Shown here in pieces: positions 9,259 through 20,611 of a DNA stretch of 64,000 nt; position 1 is the stretch's first letter, and every line of letters starts with the position of its first letter. The position numbers and the translations under genes were made by a program. The notes below the pieces were generated by a model. That model saw only the letters and a list, made by a program, of their open reading frames with translations, was not told the DNA's origin and did not search any database. The DNA comes from Saccharum officinarum (lineage: Eukaryota > Streptophyta > Magnoliopsida > Poales > Poaceae): positions 14,228,834-14,292,833 of the forward strand of contig CM036199.1 of assembly GCA_020631735.1 (NCBI GenBank). Direction: 5' to 3'.

Positions 9259-12192
9259 GAGCGATGAGGCAGGCCCAGCAGAAGATCTTGCTCCTCCGGG
9301 GCGACCGGGGCATTGCAAGCGTGTTGCCGGTTGCCGATGAGGTTAAATAGGCTTGGACAGCTAGAGGTGTTTTGGCTTTACTGCTATGTGCACGATGAAC
9401 CCAACATGAGGCTACAGACAATAAGAAAGAGCTCACATAGATGATACATACATTACACTGACAACCAAAATATGATAGTCACCATACACCTCATACAGAG
9501 AAATTGTCTGAAAAGTGAAAAACTAAATTAAATTTACAGGGAAATCCATCTCAAGTTGCGGTGGATAATTCTATGATTATTTACTCTATCTATAAATTAA
9601 AGTACATCTAGAAGTACATCTCGAATATGGAGTGATTGCCCCCACTTGTTTTCTTAAACTTTCTAGAAGTACATCTAGAAGTACATCTTTTGGGCGGAGT
9701 CATCATGGTCATGATTTGTTTGGTAGTCAATTAGTCATCTTAACTCTTTTCAGATCTTACACGCTAATTCTCACGGGACATGTACACCGGAGAAATAATC
9801 TTATAAACTATCGCAAAAAGTCAAAAACAGGCATCTGACCATCAGCTAGGTATATGCTAGTCACCATCAACAATAATAACCATTTGGTATTTTTATTTTA
9901 TTTTATCTGTCATTGGACCTATTCAGTTTTCTAGCAAAATTATTTGCATCTGCTACTACATGAACCTAAAGGGACCCCTAAACCTTCATTTAAAAATTAC
10001 CCATCTACATCATATGAAAAATTCTAAAGTAAACCCTAAAATTGCATATAAATTTCCCATCACCGCTAGTATTAAAATAGATGTGCATCTAATTAACTGC
10101 CTCCACTGCTACGAAAAGCTATTGCAAAGTATTCATATACTCCCTCTGTTCTAATATAAAGCTCGTTTTAGTTTTTGTCCTAAGTCAAGCTCCTCTAGTC
10201 TAGCAAAATTTATTGTAACAAATATATTAACATCTACAAGACCAAATAAACACTATCAAGACAAATTTGATGGTTTAACAAAAATCAATTTGATGTTTTC
10301 ATATAGAAATCTTCAACTAAAGATAGAGCAAACATTCATGGAGGTATGAATATGATGCAAAAGGGGAAAAACTATGAGTGGAGATGAAAATGGATATAGA
10401 ATAATTAGTAATTATAGTCTATCACAATCAGATAAACATAAAAAATATCTACGTGAGTGTTGTGTTAGAATCTAAACAGACGAGAGAGAAAAGATACACA
10501 GTTTTGATTCACTTGGAATCCCAAATTTATCCATGGACTTTTAACATTTCTTATAGAATTAATAGCTCGTGCAGGAGCAAGGCCTGAATCAGCCTGTCGT
10601 ATGAGCAAACCCGATCTTACCCACATCCAAATCCATTCGTCCTTGTTTTGTGTGGATACATGTGTATGCAATTCAATCCACGTGTATTGGAGTGGATTGA
10701 AATGGAACTTAGTTTAATTTCACTCTAATCTACTTTAACACATGTGAATTAAGATGAATACATATGCATCCAAACGAGGCCTTCGTGAGATATCCATTCT
10801 TTACCCTCCCCGTAATTCCCCATGGCCAATGGGTAGTTTAATTCATAACTGAACATATGCTTGCTTGGCTGGACTGCACGCACTGGACACTATCCGAGCT
10901 CCTGCTTGTGTCGCGCTTGCTGCGTGGCTGTTGTCTTCCTTCGCCTATTCCGTCCTGGTGTAGTTTGCCTGCAACTTCGTTCATCCAGTACATGCTCAGC
11001 TTTCTACAGGCGCAGGCCGTGGTGCGCACAGCTCATCGTCTTCTCGCTCCTGCAGCTGGTCATCACCGCCGACGCCAGCCATCGACGGCCCTGTTCACCC
11101 GGCTTATAATCCGTCTTTTTCAGCTTGTTTTTTCAGCCGAAACAGTGTTTTTCTCTCACAATAAATCAACCAACAGTAATTTTCAGCCGGCTTATCAGCC
11201 CAGCCGAATGGGCCCCTAGTTCCTCCGGCCGCAGACGCGGCATCGCCACACCTGTAGCAGGCCTCGTCGGAGCTGGCGCCGCCGGCCGACGCAGCTCTCG
11301 CAGCCGCACCCACACATAGCCTCACCTGCAGTAGTACCCTCTCCTCGTGCCGCACGTCCACACCTTACTGGCTTAACAGCCATGGAGGACGGACGCAATA
11401 GAAAGACGATATTACGGGTAAAAACGGGGATATCCATACCATACCCTTAATTGAACGGATAGCAAGCCTCTCACCCATACCCGACCCAAATCATGTGGGT
11501 GTGGATTTGTACAACGGGTGAGGATATCCAACGACAGGCTTAGGCCTGATGTCGTGATGGACTAGCTTTTAATAATGCAGTTGCAAATCTCAACGTTGAT
11601 GTAGGTGAACACTTCAGAATTAAACCTTCTAGCAAGCAAACAACCATCAAGTGCTGCCCGTTTGTGATCAGATACATAGAAAAATGATGCAGATGAAACA
11701 TGCATACACAGCTTCATGAAACTAATACGTGCACATCAATCTTGAATAGCAAGTGCAAGTACTGCCTAGTTGATCACGAACAAACCTGATACTATAGTAT
11801 TATAGGTTACTGTAAAAAGTTTTTAGCCCATTAAACTCATCACATGCACACAGTAATTAATTGACTGGTTCAATGAAGTCGCCCCTAGAGCAGCAGTTGT
11901 TTTCTGCTGCTGCCTGCTGCAAGAAACTTGTGTGAAGATTTTTGTTCTATAGATAAGAGTTCAAGACCAAAGTCGAACATTCTAACTTGAACATTAATTG
12001 GCACTGGCAGTTATCTAGTGTAACGTACGTCCTGAATACCAGTACATCAATGACATAATAGCAATATAAACTGCTTTTCAGGAGCCACTGCACCAGCACT
12101 GAATGACTAAACTACAACAGTGTACATGGATAAATGGTTCTCAGGGAGCATCTGAAGACCATGTTATCATTCAGCAGCAAGAAACTAAAGCT
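9259..12192. other. Intergenic region between GRAS-A and GRAS-B
   Basis: No supported gene. It should contain the GRAS-A promoter (just above 9258) and the GRAS-B 3' UTR (just below 12193). A Stowaway-like left end (TACTCCCTCTGTTC) occurs at about 10139, with no clear partner end. 10860-11085 has short open frames without any recognised domain. The rest is AT-rich single-copy-looking DNA apart from the MITE at 11087-11214. Confidence 0.5.
11087..11214 (+). mobile_element. MITE, about 128 bp, second copy at 49992-50113
   Basis: Imperfect inverted ends (GGCCCTGTTCACCCGGCTTA and, at the right, the complement of GGCCCATTCGGCTGGGCTGA) enclose a TTCAGC/ACAGTG-rich core. The same sequence occurs in reverse orientation at 49992-50113, which supports a dispersed element. 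The target duplication was not resolved, so the superfamily is left open. Confidence 0.6.
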
Positions 12193-14118
12193 TCATTCAG
12201 AAGATGCGTCGTCTGATACCCATGTCGAGTGGGCAAAGAGGATGCGACCTTTCCATCCTTGCAATAGCCACTGGTCATCTTCGCTGAGCAAAAAGTTCTT
12301 GTGGTGGTGCTTCTTGACCATGTCCTTCAGTTCCTTAACAATGTCTGGTTCGAGCAGCAGCTGCCTCAGACCTGCCTGTCGATTCCTCACCTGCCACCGT
12401 CTATACTTCTCAGGGCGGTCAATGAGGTCCACACCGTCACAGGCGATGGCGTTCAGTGCCCAACGCCCAAGCATGCCCTGCTCCAGCACCAATCGTTGTT
12501 CACTGTCCCATGGGACAATTGCGTCTAACATGTCAAACAGTGCTGAGTAACAAAACAGTGCCTCTCGGAACCGTGACAAGAAGGAGGTACCGTGTGAGAA
12601 ATTCAAAACGCTCTGGATGAAAATATTGGGCTTCATCTTCCTGATGTTATTGAGGACAGTATCCCTAGGACTCAAGTCACCAAAGAGTGCGCTCTCGCCG
12701 ACCAAGCTGCTTAAATTAAATATGTCATTCACAACGAGCACCTCATCTTCGTCTATATTCAAGTTCTCTGTGGAAACTTCCTCCCGCTTCGTTGTGATGG
12801 CTCGAAATGTGAATGGCATGCCAAACTCACTAGCACACATGTGGAGCCGGTGCTCTTGCTCCTCAATCCATTGTCTTGGACAGGCCCTAGGCTGGTAACC
12901 GTTAATGGCGGTGATCTTCATCTCAGGTGGGTCACCTTCCCTGTTTCTGTTTGCCAGCAACCGGATCAAGTCTGCCCACTGGAACTCATAATTCATAGCA
13001 CCATAGTCCACAATGTGCAGCCTGTTCTTCCCCACCATGGTCTGCATGATGCTCCTTGTGGAAAAAATGTGTGCTATCTTGTTGAAGGAGCAGGCTGCTA
13101 TGTAAAGGCTGTAGGCCTTGCGGAACTCCACAGCTGATGGTCGCTCTGCCATGAGCAACTTCGAAACCTGGCTTCCTGTGCCCACTAGCCGGGCCTCTAG
13201 TCCCTTGGAGAAACATAGAGCTAACCGTTGTGTGGCATCCCCTGTTGCTGATGCGTGCTGTTTGATCTGCTTCAGTAGCCCAACTGCAATCTTGAGATTG
13301 CCGGTGTCCACCGCTTGTGCACAATGGATCAACAAAGTGTGTAGGTCCACCAAATCCCTTGCTACCTTGCTACAGCCCTTTCTGTTGTTCTTCACTACCT
13401 TATTGTTCATGGCGATGCGCAACTTCTCCATATCCCTGACAAATGTCTCATATCCACACAGCGACATATCGTCAAAAATCTGCATGCCAATCTCTTCTGG
13501 CCCCTCCATCGTCATCATACCTTTGCTGGTCCTGCCTACCTCCTCCAGATGCTCACACTTGTTACACCTCCCTACCTCCTCTAGATGCTCACACCTGTTA
13601 CACCTCTTCTTAAACCCTCTTTGGTCACGGGGTTCCCTGAACTTTTGGTTCATGTGATCATCCTTTAACAAACTGTTGCCCTTGGCAAGAACTGCCTACC
13701 CTCTTCCATGCCCTTAAAGAATGCCCCCACCACATCAGCACCCTTGTTGTCCCTTGGTAAGAACTTCCTACCCTCTTCCATGCCCTTCAAAAATGCCCCC
13801 ACCACATCAGCACCCTTGTCGAAGCCCAAGCTAACACTGGTTGGATCACCACTAGAACCATGTAAAAAACCCTCAGTCCCTCTGATTTCCCATTGTTGAT
13901 TGTGCTGTTTTTAGCACTGGAGGAAGGGGAGGAGAGAGTATGGGCTAAGGTCTGCTGCATCTGGAGTAACGCAGGGTGATCATAGTATTGGCACAAGATT
14001 CGATCATCAATGTTGTCCTCCAAGAGCATGTGAGAGATGTAGGAATGCACCATGTTATCAGGGGAGAGAGGACCTCACCGTTGTGAAATACAGATGGAGA
14101 GGGTGCCGATGGTTCCAT
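12193..14118 (-). CDS. GRAS-B transcription factor (LISCL type), N terminus frameshifted
   Basis: The GRAS domain is intact in one frame from 13671 to the stop at 12193-12195 (492 residues from that ATG). LHRI begins near residue 108 (LVDLHTLLIHCAQAVD), VHIID is at about 217-236 (RLHIVDYGAMNYEFQWADLI), PFYRE is around the FLSRFREALFCY block, and SAW is at about 467-483 (WLLQGWKGRILFAHSTW). The conserved LISCL N terminus lies upstream but in other frames: MEPSAPSPSVF from 14118, YISHMLLEDNIDDR near 14040, and FLKGMEEGRKFLP near 13780. Frame changes near 14070, 13870 and 13685 each fit a one-base deletion. It may be a gene with sequencing errors, a shorter protein starting at 13671, or a decaying paralogue of GRAS-A. 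Same strand and about 3 kb from GRAS-A, so a local tandem duplicate is likely. Confidence 0.75.
13535..13606 (-). repeat. 36-bp tandem duplication inside GRAS-B
   Basis: Two 36-bp units encode twelve residues each, RCNRCEHLEEVG then RCNKCEHLEEVG (residues about 23-46 counted from the 13671 ATG). The period is a multiple of three, so the frame is kept. Each unit adds a Cys-x2-Cys pair, unusual for a GRAS N terminus. Confidence 0.85.
13687..13830 (-). repeat. 72-bp tandem duplication of the FLKGMEEG motif
   Basis: Two copies (13687-13758 and 13759-13830) each encode the LISCL signature FLKGMEEGRKFLP or FFKGMEEGRQFLP preceded by KGADVVGA. The 24-codon period keeps frame. GRAS-A has a single FLRGMEEANRFLP copy, so the duplication arose in the GRAS-B lineage. 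Confidence 0.85.
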
Positions 14119-14247
14119 GAGACCCTCCAAAAAGAATTCTCCCAGATTGGTGGCCAACAGGACCACTGGTGGTGGTGGTACGCTATTGCGATGTAGCTTT
14201 TTTCTTATATCATCAAGAGGAGACAGACCTTGCCAATATGTATTATA

Positions 14248-14405
14248 GTGCTAGATAGTTCCAACAACCTACCATCTGGAGTTGAAGTGTTTGATGATTC
14301 CAATGTTGCTTGGACAATAGAGACTAGTGCTAGATAGTTCCAACAGCCTACCATCTGGAGTTGAAGTGTTTGATGATTCCAATGTTGCTTGGACAATAGA
14401 GACAG
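14248..14405. repeat. 79-bp direct tandem duplication upstream of GRAS-B
   Basis: Two nearly identical 79-bp units starting GTGCTAGATAGTTCCAAC (14248 and 14327). They lie 130-290 bp upstream of the GRAS-B ATG, so in the 5' UTR or proximal promoter. Confidence 0.85.
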
Positions 14406-15352
14406 TGGCCAGCTGTGATTCCAATGTCACTACACTTGGGTAATAGAGTCATAGAGATACTAGCTAGCCACAGCACAAAGCTAGAATTTTTTTTTCTACT
14501 TATTTGAAATAGAAAAGCAAAAAAATTGAACAAGGTAAAACATATTTAAATAAGGTTTGCATATACTAAGATAATGTGTTTATGTTAGTTTTATAGGAAC
14601 TGTGTGAGTATGATACTGTAATTGTCCTTTGAAATATTTTCATGGAAACATAAGGAAAACACCATGCTCTTACATAAGAAGCTATGGCTCCAAGGCTCTA
14701 GGTGAATACATTAGATGGTTGTGGGCACATGTTGATTGGTTTTGAACTACCAACTATCAAGAGAGTGGTAGAATTGGGGCTTAATAACCATTTTGAGCAC
14801 GTCTCAACTTAGGGTTATCAATGATAACCATATCAGATTAATGCACAAAAATAGCAAATAATATTACTATACTAGTATCTAGCACAGTGCTTTCCAGTCA
14901 TTCTATAAGTTTTTAGTAGTGCGGCTAGAACGCTTGCTGCGTCTGCCTTGATGGCCTTCATATGCGAACATCTTCCTCCTCGTGAGAAAATAGAACTGTA
15001 GATGGTTTACAGAAGAGTCAAGTGAGGCAGGTTGAGGCCTTGAGGGCATGAATCACATGTCCAGGTTCCACTTGTCATATAAGGGGTAAAACGCCAAACA
15101 GAATGTCAGTGTGAATAGGCGCTGCCTCAAATCTGAAACAGATAGTGGAACATTGTAGTCCGCTAATCCGGAGCTTTATTACGCTGTTTAACTCTTGAAT
15201 GGAGCACCAGAGGTTCAGTGTACAAGAGGACAGCAACTCTACAATACAAGCACATGGTAGGAACTAGGAAGCTAGCGGGAGCAATCCAAACATTTGGACC
15301 AGGCCATCACCAATTGCTGCCACTGCGTACCAGAGATCGGCGGCGGCGGCGG
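14406..15352. other. Intergenic region, nothing recognised
   Basis: AT-rich sequence between GRAS-B and the cupin gene. The last 200 bp or so (about 15150-15352) probably include the cupin 3' UTR, since that gene ends at 15353 on the minus strand. No repeat or gene is supported. Confidence 0.4.
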
Positions 15353-15887
15353 CTACTCGAAGTTGTAGTGCTTGTCGACAGCCTCGGCGACGTCCCAGGT
15401 GCACTTCATGCCCTTGGGGAAGACGACAAGGTCCCCCGCGGCGATCTCCACGAACTCCTCCCCGTGACCCTCGGGGTACACCTTCACCTTCCCCTGCAGC
15501 AGGTAGCACGTCTCCTTGGCGGAGTAGGTCCACGGGAACTTGCTCTTCTCGCACCCCCACCTGATCCATCCATGATCGCCGTCAGCAAGGGCGCGTAGGA
15601 CGGTGGGCGAGATTAGAGAGCGAGACGTCCGGGAGGGGGAGGAAGGGCGGGTCGCTCGCTTACTTGGGCCACTGGCGGACGCCGAGCTCGGAGAGGCGGG
15701 ACTCGGGCGGGTTGCGCTCCACCTTGACGCCCAGCTTCTCCGTCGCCGTCTCCGCCGACGCCCTCACCGCCGCGAATCGCCTCCTGGGGGTGGTGGCAGT
15801 CCCTGATGCGCTGGGGAAGGAGCAGCAGAAGCTGAGGCGGCCGGGTGTGCGGAGCTGGACCGGGGTGGCCACCATTTGGCTCGACAT
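15353..15887 (-). CDS. Plastid-targeted small cupin (DUF861/Cupin_3) protein, two exons
   Basis: Exon 1 is 15664-15887 and exon 2 is 15353-15560. The 103-bp intron starts GTAAGC and ends CAG. The join gives WPKWGCEKSKFPW without frame change and a 143-residue protein. Residues 1-45 are rich in Ser, Thr, Arg and Ala with few acids (MSSQMVATPVQLRTPGRLSF), typical of a chloroplast transit peptide. Residues about 60-142 form one compact cupin barrel with the family blocks FPWTYSAKETCYLLQGKV and GDLVVFPKGMKCTWDV, ending DKHYNFE. Plant homologues are single-domain RmlC-like cupins whose reaction is not established. The start is chosen because it is the first ATG before the transit peptide. It looks intact. 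The divergent upstream DNA (15888-16095) runs into gap 1. Confidence 0.88.
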
Positions 15888-16095
15888 CTCCCACTCAGGA
15901 ACACGCACTTGGGTGGTGGGCCTTCGCGCGTGGTAGGGAACGGAACTGAACTGAACCGTGGCGAAACGAAGGCTCCGATGCGGCGCCGGTGAGTGGCCCA
16001 GGTTTCTCCTCATCGAGGCCCACTCGTTGCTTATCTATTCATCCTCTTCGCACGGAGCCCGGAGCTTCTGCTCACGCACGATGTTCTCTTTTTTT

Positions 16096-16195
16096 NNNNN
16101 NNNNNNNNNNNNNNNNNNNNNNNNNNNNNNNNNNNNNNNNNNNNNNNNNNNNNNNNNNNNNNNNNNNNNNNNNNNNNNNNNNNNNNNNNNNNNNN
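16096..16195. other. Assembly gap 1 (100 N)
   Basis: Exactly 100 N, conventionally a gap of unknown size. It removes the left part of the transposon copy that continues at 16196. Confidence 0.98.
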
Positions 16196-16417
16196 GCTCG
16201 CGTGCGCGTCCTCCTCCAGCCGCCTCTTGGACGCAAGCCGGCGGGACCTGCTTCCGGCGGAGGTCGAGGCGAGTACGCACACGACTTTCTCTCCCCTCTC
16301 TCCCTTATCCTTCTCCGCTCGACTTGAGGCCGACTACCCCCTAGTCCAGGCGCCAGGCCAAAGGCTAGCGACTTGTCGCGACTAGGCGTGTCGTAATCGT
16401 CGATTTTCAAAACTTTG
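16196..16417 (+). mobile_element. Right part of the same element found in LSM1 intron 4
   Basis: Closely matches the right half of 45878-46599: both contain the block from GTCGAGGCGAGTACGCACAC through GCGACTAGGCG to CGTCGATTTTCAAAAC, and end in a TIR-like CAAAACTTTG. The left portion is lost in gap 1. Confidence 0.8.
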
Positions 16418-17278
16418 TATATAATACTCAAATAGCATTGTACTTTTCAAATGCCAAGTATTTGTTTACCGCATTAATTTAAAGTTATAAACTCACATTT
16501 GACTTTACTTTTTGTGAAGCTCGGTTGGAGGCAATGACATTATAAAATCCCCCAAATTGTATCATTCGCAATGGAACTTGTGTGCTACATTGTTCTCGTC
16601 GCATGCTGCAAATTTTGTCCGTGGAATTATCGCAAGTGAATAGTGGTTTAGTAGAGTTGTATGGATACATAGCAGTGCGGGATCAGCTGGATCCATTGCT
16701 TAATTATGTTGTCAATTTTAGCAGGGATGATCCCATCGTTGTGGAGTAGGTGCACATCCATACTTATCTACAATTATTTCATGAATTATGTCTACCTTAC
16801 AATCTTTAGTATTAAGGCTTGCCTACTAAGTGTGTGTTTGGTTAAGGGACATAGTAGGATGGGACGGACCGAACCCAGTTTTTAAGGATGGAACCGTCCC
16901 TGTCTTTTATTTGTTTGAGGGGATGTGACGGTCCCTGTTTTTTGTTTGGTTTAGGGATACAAAAATTTGGATCACACATCTGACCTATGGGGTCCACCTG
17001 TTAGCCTCTTTTATTTTTTTCGTTCTTCTCTCTCCTCATCTAGTTCTCCCTCCAGACCATGGCCGCCACCCTCCATGGTTCTTCCTCCCAACACCCTCCA
17101 GACCACAGCCGCCGCATAGTGCTCCACGCAACAGCCTTGCCAGCAGCCTCGCTTCTGCGGCTGGTGTCACCCGCACTTGCCCTCTCCTCGCATCCGTAAA
17201 TAGACTCACCCGTCGGTGCCCTTGCCTCTGTGTCCTATTTTGGGCTCGCCCGCGGCTGGCCTTGCCCCTCTGCCTGAG
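16418..17278. other. Repeat-like intergenic DNA, left part of a possible larger transposon
   Basis: From about 16831 (GTGTGTTTGGTTAAGGG) the sequence looks like a transposon end. A reverse-complementary end (GTGAACCAAACACCA) occurs near 17678-17692, so an approximately 860-bp element may span 16831-17692 with the MITE 17279-17506 inside it. The target duplication was not established. No coding sequence is supported. Confidence 0.4.
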
Positions 17279-17506
17279 GGCTGCTCCAACAATCGACTCT
17301 TAAGTTAACTCTAAGCATTTTTCTCATATTTTAATAGAAGAGAGAGAAAAACTAACTCTTGATCAAGAGCTAAGCTTTGCACACATTTCAAGGTTACGTG
17401 AGAGTGTCATGTAGGGCTATCCATGTTAAAAGTTATGTGCTAAAAGTTAGCACTATTGGAGAAGTTGGCTTAGAGCTAGTAACTAGCTCTAACCATTGCG
17501 GGTGCC
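17279..17506. mobile_element. MITE, 228 bp, with CTGAG target duplication
   Basis: Ends are inverted (GGCTGCTCCAACAAT at the left; reverse complement of the right end GGCACCCGCAATGGT), and CTGAG is repeated at 17274-17278 and 17507-17511. The interior contains paired CTAACTCT/AGAGTTAG-type stretches. It appears nested in a larger degenerate element. Confidence 0.65.
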
Positions 17507-18528
17507 CTGAGTGTTGTTGCTCAATGCCGACGCCCCCTGCGTCCCTCGCTGCCGCTTTCCGTCCGCCCACGCGCTTGTGCCAACAGCTCATCCCACTCCA
17601 TTCGTCCGATTTGGAGGTATCAGGAGGGATGTCATCTGCCCCTTCGGGATCGTCTTGTCCCTTATTGTTCGTGAACCAAACACCACAAAAACCGGGCTCG
17701 CCCCATCCCCTTCCCCATGGTTCTCCGAACCATACACACAAGCTCCCTGGGCAGTATTGGTGGCAGTTTACCCACATGGTTCATTAGGTGGATGGTGCCA
17801 CATGGACAAAACCGCACTGAAATAGGATTAGTATATTGTTGTTCCATAGATATCTATTGTTTTATAGCTCCCATGTAATATTTTTGTCTTAGCTGCATAA
17901 AAAATGCTTTCATGATTAATCTGTCTAAAATGCTAGAATAGTAGTGCAATACTTTCGATTGTATGAGCCACTACTATCTTTGCTCAGGGTGTATCCTGAT
18001 TTCGAAAAGTTAGTCTTTTAAATTTTGACAAAAAAAAAAGTCAAAATATACGCATAAAGTTGCAAAAAAATAGTCAAACTATATGATGTTGATTTTTGAG
18101 CAATCGGCAATATTTTTAGAGATATCAAAGGTCCAAGTCTACTTTTGAAGACTTTGTCCTTCTAAGACACCTTACATTTCGCTAAAAAAAAAAGACACCT
18201 TACATTTCGCTCAAAAAAAAGACACCTTACATTGATGGACGAAAGGAGTGCTATATTATCAAGTGATGATTTATTATGAGAACAAATTTAATTTTTGAAT
18301 TTGGGAGCGACATGTATTCCAAAAAAAATCATACCAGAAATAGTTTTGGACTATTGGCTGCAGCTTAGTACAACACATTGATTTTGTTTTGTATATAGGC
18401 ATATGCAGATGCATAGCATTAATGATCCCATCACTACATAAGTCTTTTCTTTTCATTTTACACATGCTTGTGTTTATTCGGGATTTGAAACAAAGTCAAA
18501 TGAATAACGTGGTCCAGTTCCCCTCCAT
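17507..18528. other. Intergenic region, nothing firm
   Basis: Includes the presumed right end of the 16831-17692 element, then AT-rich DNA. A local triplication of ACACCTTACATTTCGCT-like units lies at about 18165-18235. No gene is supported. Confidence 0.4.
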
Positions 18529-20416
18529 TGTTAAGAGAATGCAACTCCATCTATTCCAAAGCCCCAAAGGAGAAACGTGTAGAAGTACACTGTGAGGTTA
18601 GGAACATGCGAAACGATATGAGGTAGAGAGTGCCACGACTAGCTACGGGAAGAGACATGCCATCGGCGGTCTGAATAATGAGAGGCGGATTTGGGGATGA
18701 CATCGACAACAAATGACTCAAATCAGAAATCATATGAAAGGACACACCAGAGTCAAGGAACCACTTTTATGAGATACCTGGATGAGGAGGAAGGGTAGAA
18801 CCAGAAGCCCGAGCAGTTGTCACGTGTGCTAAGGTCTGCGTTGTGATAGTAAGACGGCGGAATAGGTCAAGGACAGTTAGCCACAACGACTAGGAGAGAA
18901 GGCCACCACCACCACCATGAAGGACTTTTTTTTCGAACACGCAGGAGAGCTGTGTATCATTATATTAAGAAGAATAAAGGAGTGGGTTTAAAAACCCCAT
19001 ACAGCCACAGCCACACACCTACACACATCTGATGTAACACCCCACATCCAAATATGCTTACGGACGAACTCCTCACGTGGAACGGGCCTACATATCGTAT
19101 TACTTCTACATTTTCAAGCTCGCTTCGTGTAAAAGGGTTAACCTGGAGATGTTAAGCTTGTAGCGACATCACCCTCATATAACTTCCAGGGTGGTACTAG
19201 ACCCACCAACTACAACGCCGCCTAGGCCAACTACTAGCTTATTATAACGGGCTGGGCTATTGCAACTAAGGGAGGTGTGGTAGCCATAATGAAGGTGCAT
19301 CTCAACCGCAGCTCAAGCAATGCCTCGTCAAGTGATGGCTGTGGACGACGACGACTCAACAACTCTACAACTCCTCCCAGGATGAAGTTGAGAGTGAAAC
19401 TCGTGAAGACAAAGAGTCTCCTTTTTGTTTTGGTGATGGTCACAACATCTGCAAGTGCTAACACCTCATAACTCGGCACCCAAGTTTTCCAAACAATGTC
19501 AGACAACCGAAATCTGGCGGTGAAATCTCTGCGATGCAGTCAAGCTAGCGAAGCGACTGAGCCCCCTCAATAACAAGGTACACTGCCTCGTTACAAATCT
19601 CTTAACTATGACGAAGGTGATCCCACATCAAGTGTGAAGTGGTGAGATCTCTGAGGGACATCGAGAGATGAACATCAATATTCGCAACAAGATGGCCTTC
19701 ACACAGGCCTCCTCACACAACCAGGTCTTGTTGACAGCAAGATCAGACTGGGAGGCCTCTATCTCAGCCTCAAAACAGCTCAAGCAAGCCACTATTGACG
19801 TCATCGGTTACATTTAGTGAGTATGTGGGCGGTATGGGAAGAGTAGGATGTGGTGGACATGTTTGCTCAGTGGTGAGGTAGCCCATAGCTATTGCTCGCC
19901 CATGTGAACCTTCATGTGGAAGACAACGTCCCCTCAATTAGTATCGTTGAAAACGATTGGGCACAGAGGAATAGGGATAGCACCTGGTTGGGCGGACAAA
20001 GCCATGAAGTCTACTGCCTTTTTCTTTTTTTCCTTATTTTTTCCTCTCTTCTTTCATGCATAAAAGCAGCTGAACATGGACGTGAGGTAGAACTCACTGG
20101 AGCAGCATAAGGCAGCAGGGTCGAGCGCGAGCTCAGGCGTCGATGTGGGGCCACGGTTGCACAGTTGCTTCAAGCAGGACCGTGGACGAGCGTCTGCACG
20201 GGGCAGTGGAGGGCGTGGCCGTGGCACATCGAGAAGCCGCGAGAATGGGGATGGAAGGGAGAGAAGAAAGGTGGAGTTGCACAGCAACCTCTGTTACCAT
20301 GTTAGAGAATGCAAGCCCATCTATTCCAAAGCCTCAAAGGGGAAATACGTAGAAGTACAAAGTGCAAAGAGCATCCTATAGTCTAGGTAAATACACACAT
20401 GTATATACATCTAACA
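18529..20416 (-). mobile_element. Degraded short-LTR Ty1/copia remnant
   Basis: A putative 5' LTR at 20300-20416 (117 bp, plus-strand ends TGTTAGAG and TCTAACA) has an adjacent minus-strand primer site (20289-20299, TGGTAACAGAG, resembling TGGTATCAGAG). A diverged and truncated partner starts at 18529 (TGTTAAGAGAATGCA), and about 60 bp align between them (from CCATCTATTCCAAAGCC on). Between them, 18600-18760 on the minus strand encodes a copia protease-region peptide (SFHMISDLSHL, IIQTADG, LPVASRGTL). The rest is rearranged, with a short foreign-looking block near 18925-19010. No function is expected. Confidence 0.6.
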
Positions 20417-20611
20417 TCTATCACCACTATGCACTTTGTAACCATTTTGGTTGATCCGTGATGGAGATCTTGGTTACCAACTATAACTATAATATCCGTT
20501 TTCGTTGTAAAAAAAACCATAATATCTGTTTTAAATGTCGCTACACGGGAGCATCTGGCTGTAGATGTTTCTTAATTTTCATGAATGGCAACTAAATATT
20601 TTATTTTGTAG

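Noticed and set aside
16831..17692. One defined 860-bp transposon with GTGTTTGGTT ends
   Set aside because: The ends are inverted but no convincing target duplication was found, and the interior is a mixture; kept only as a possibility in the regional entry.
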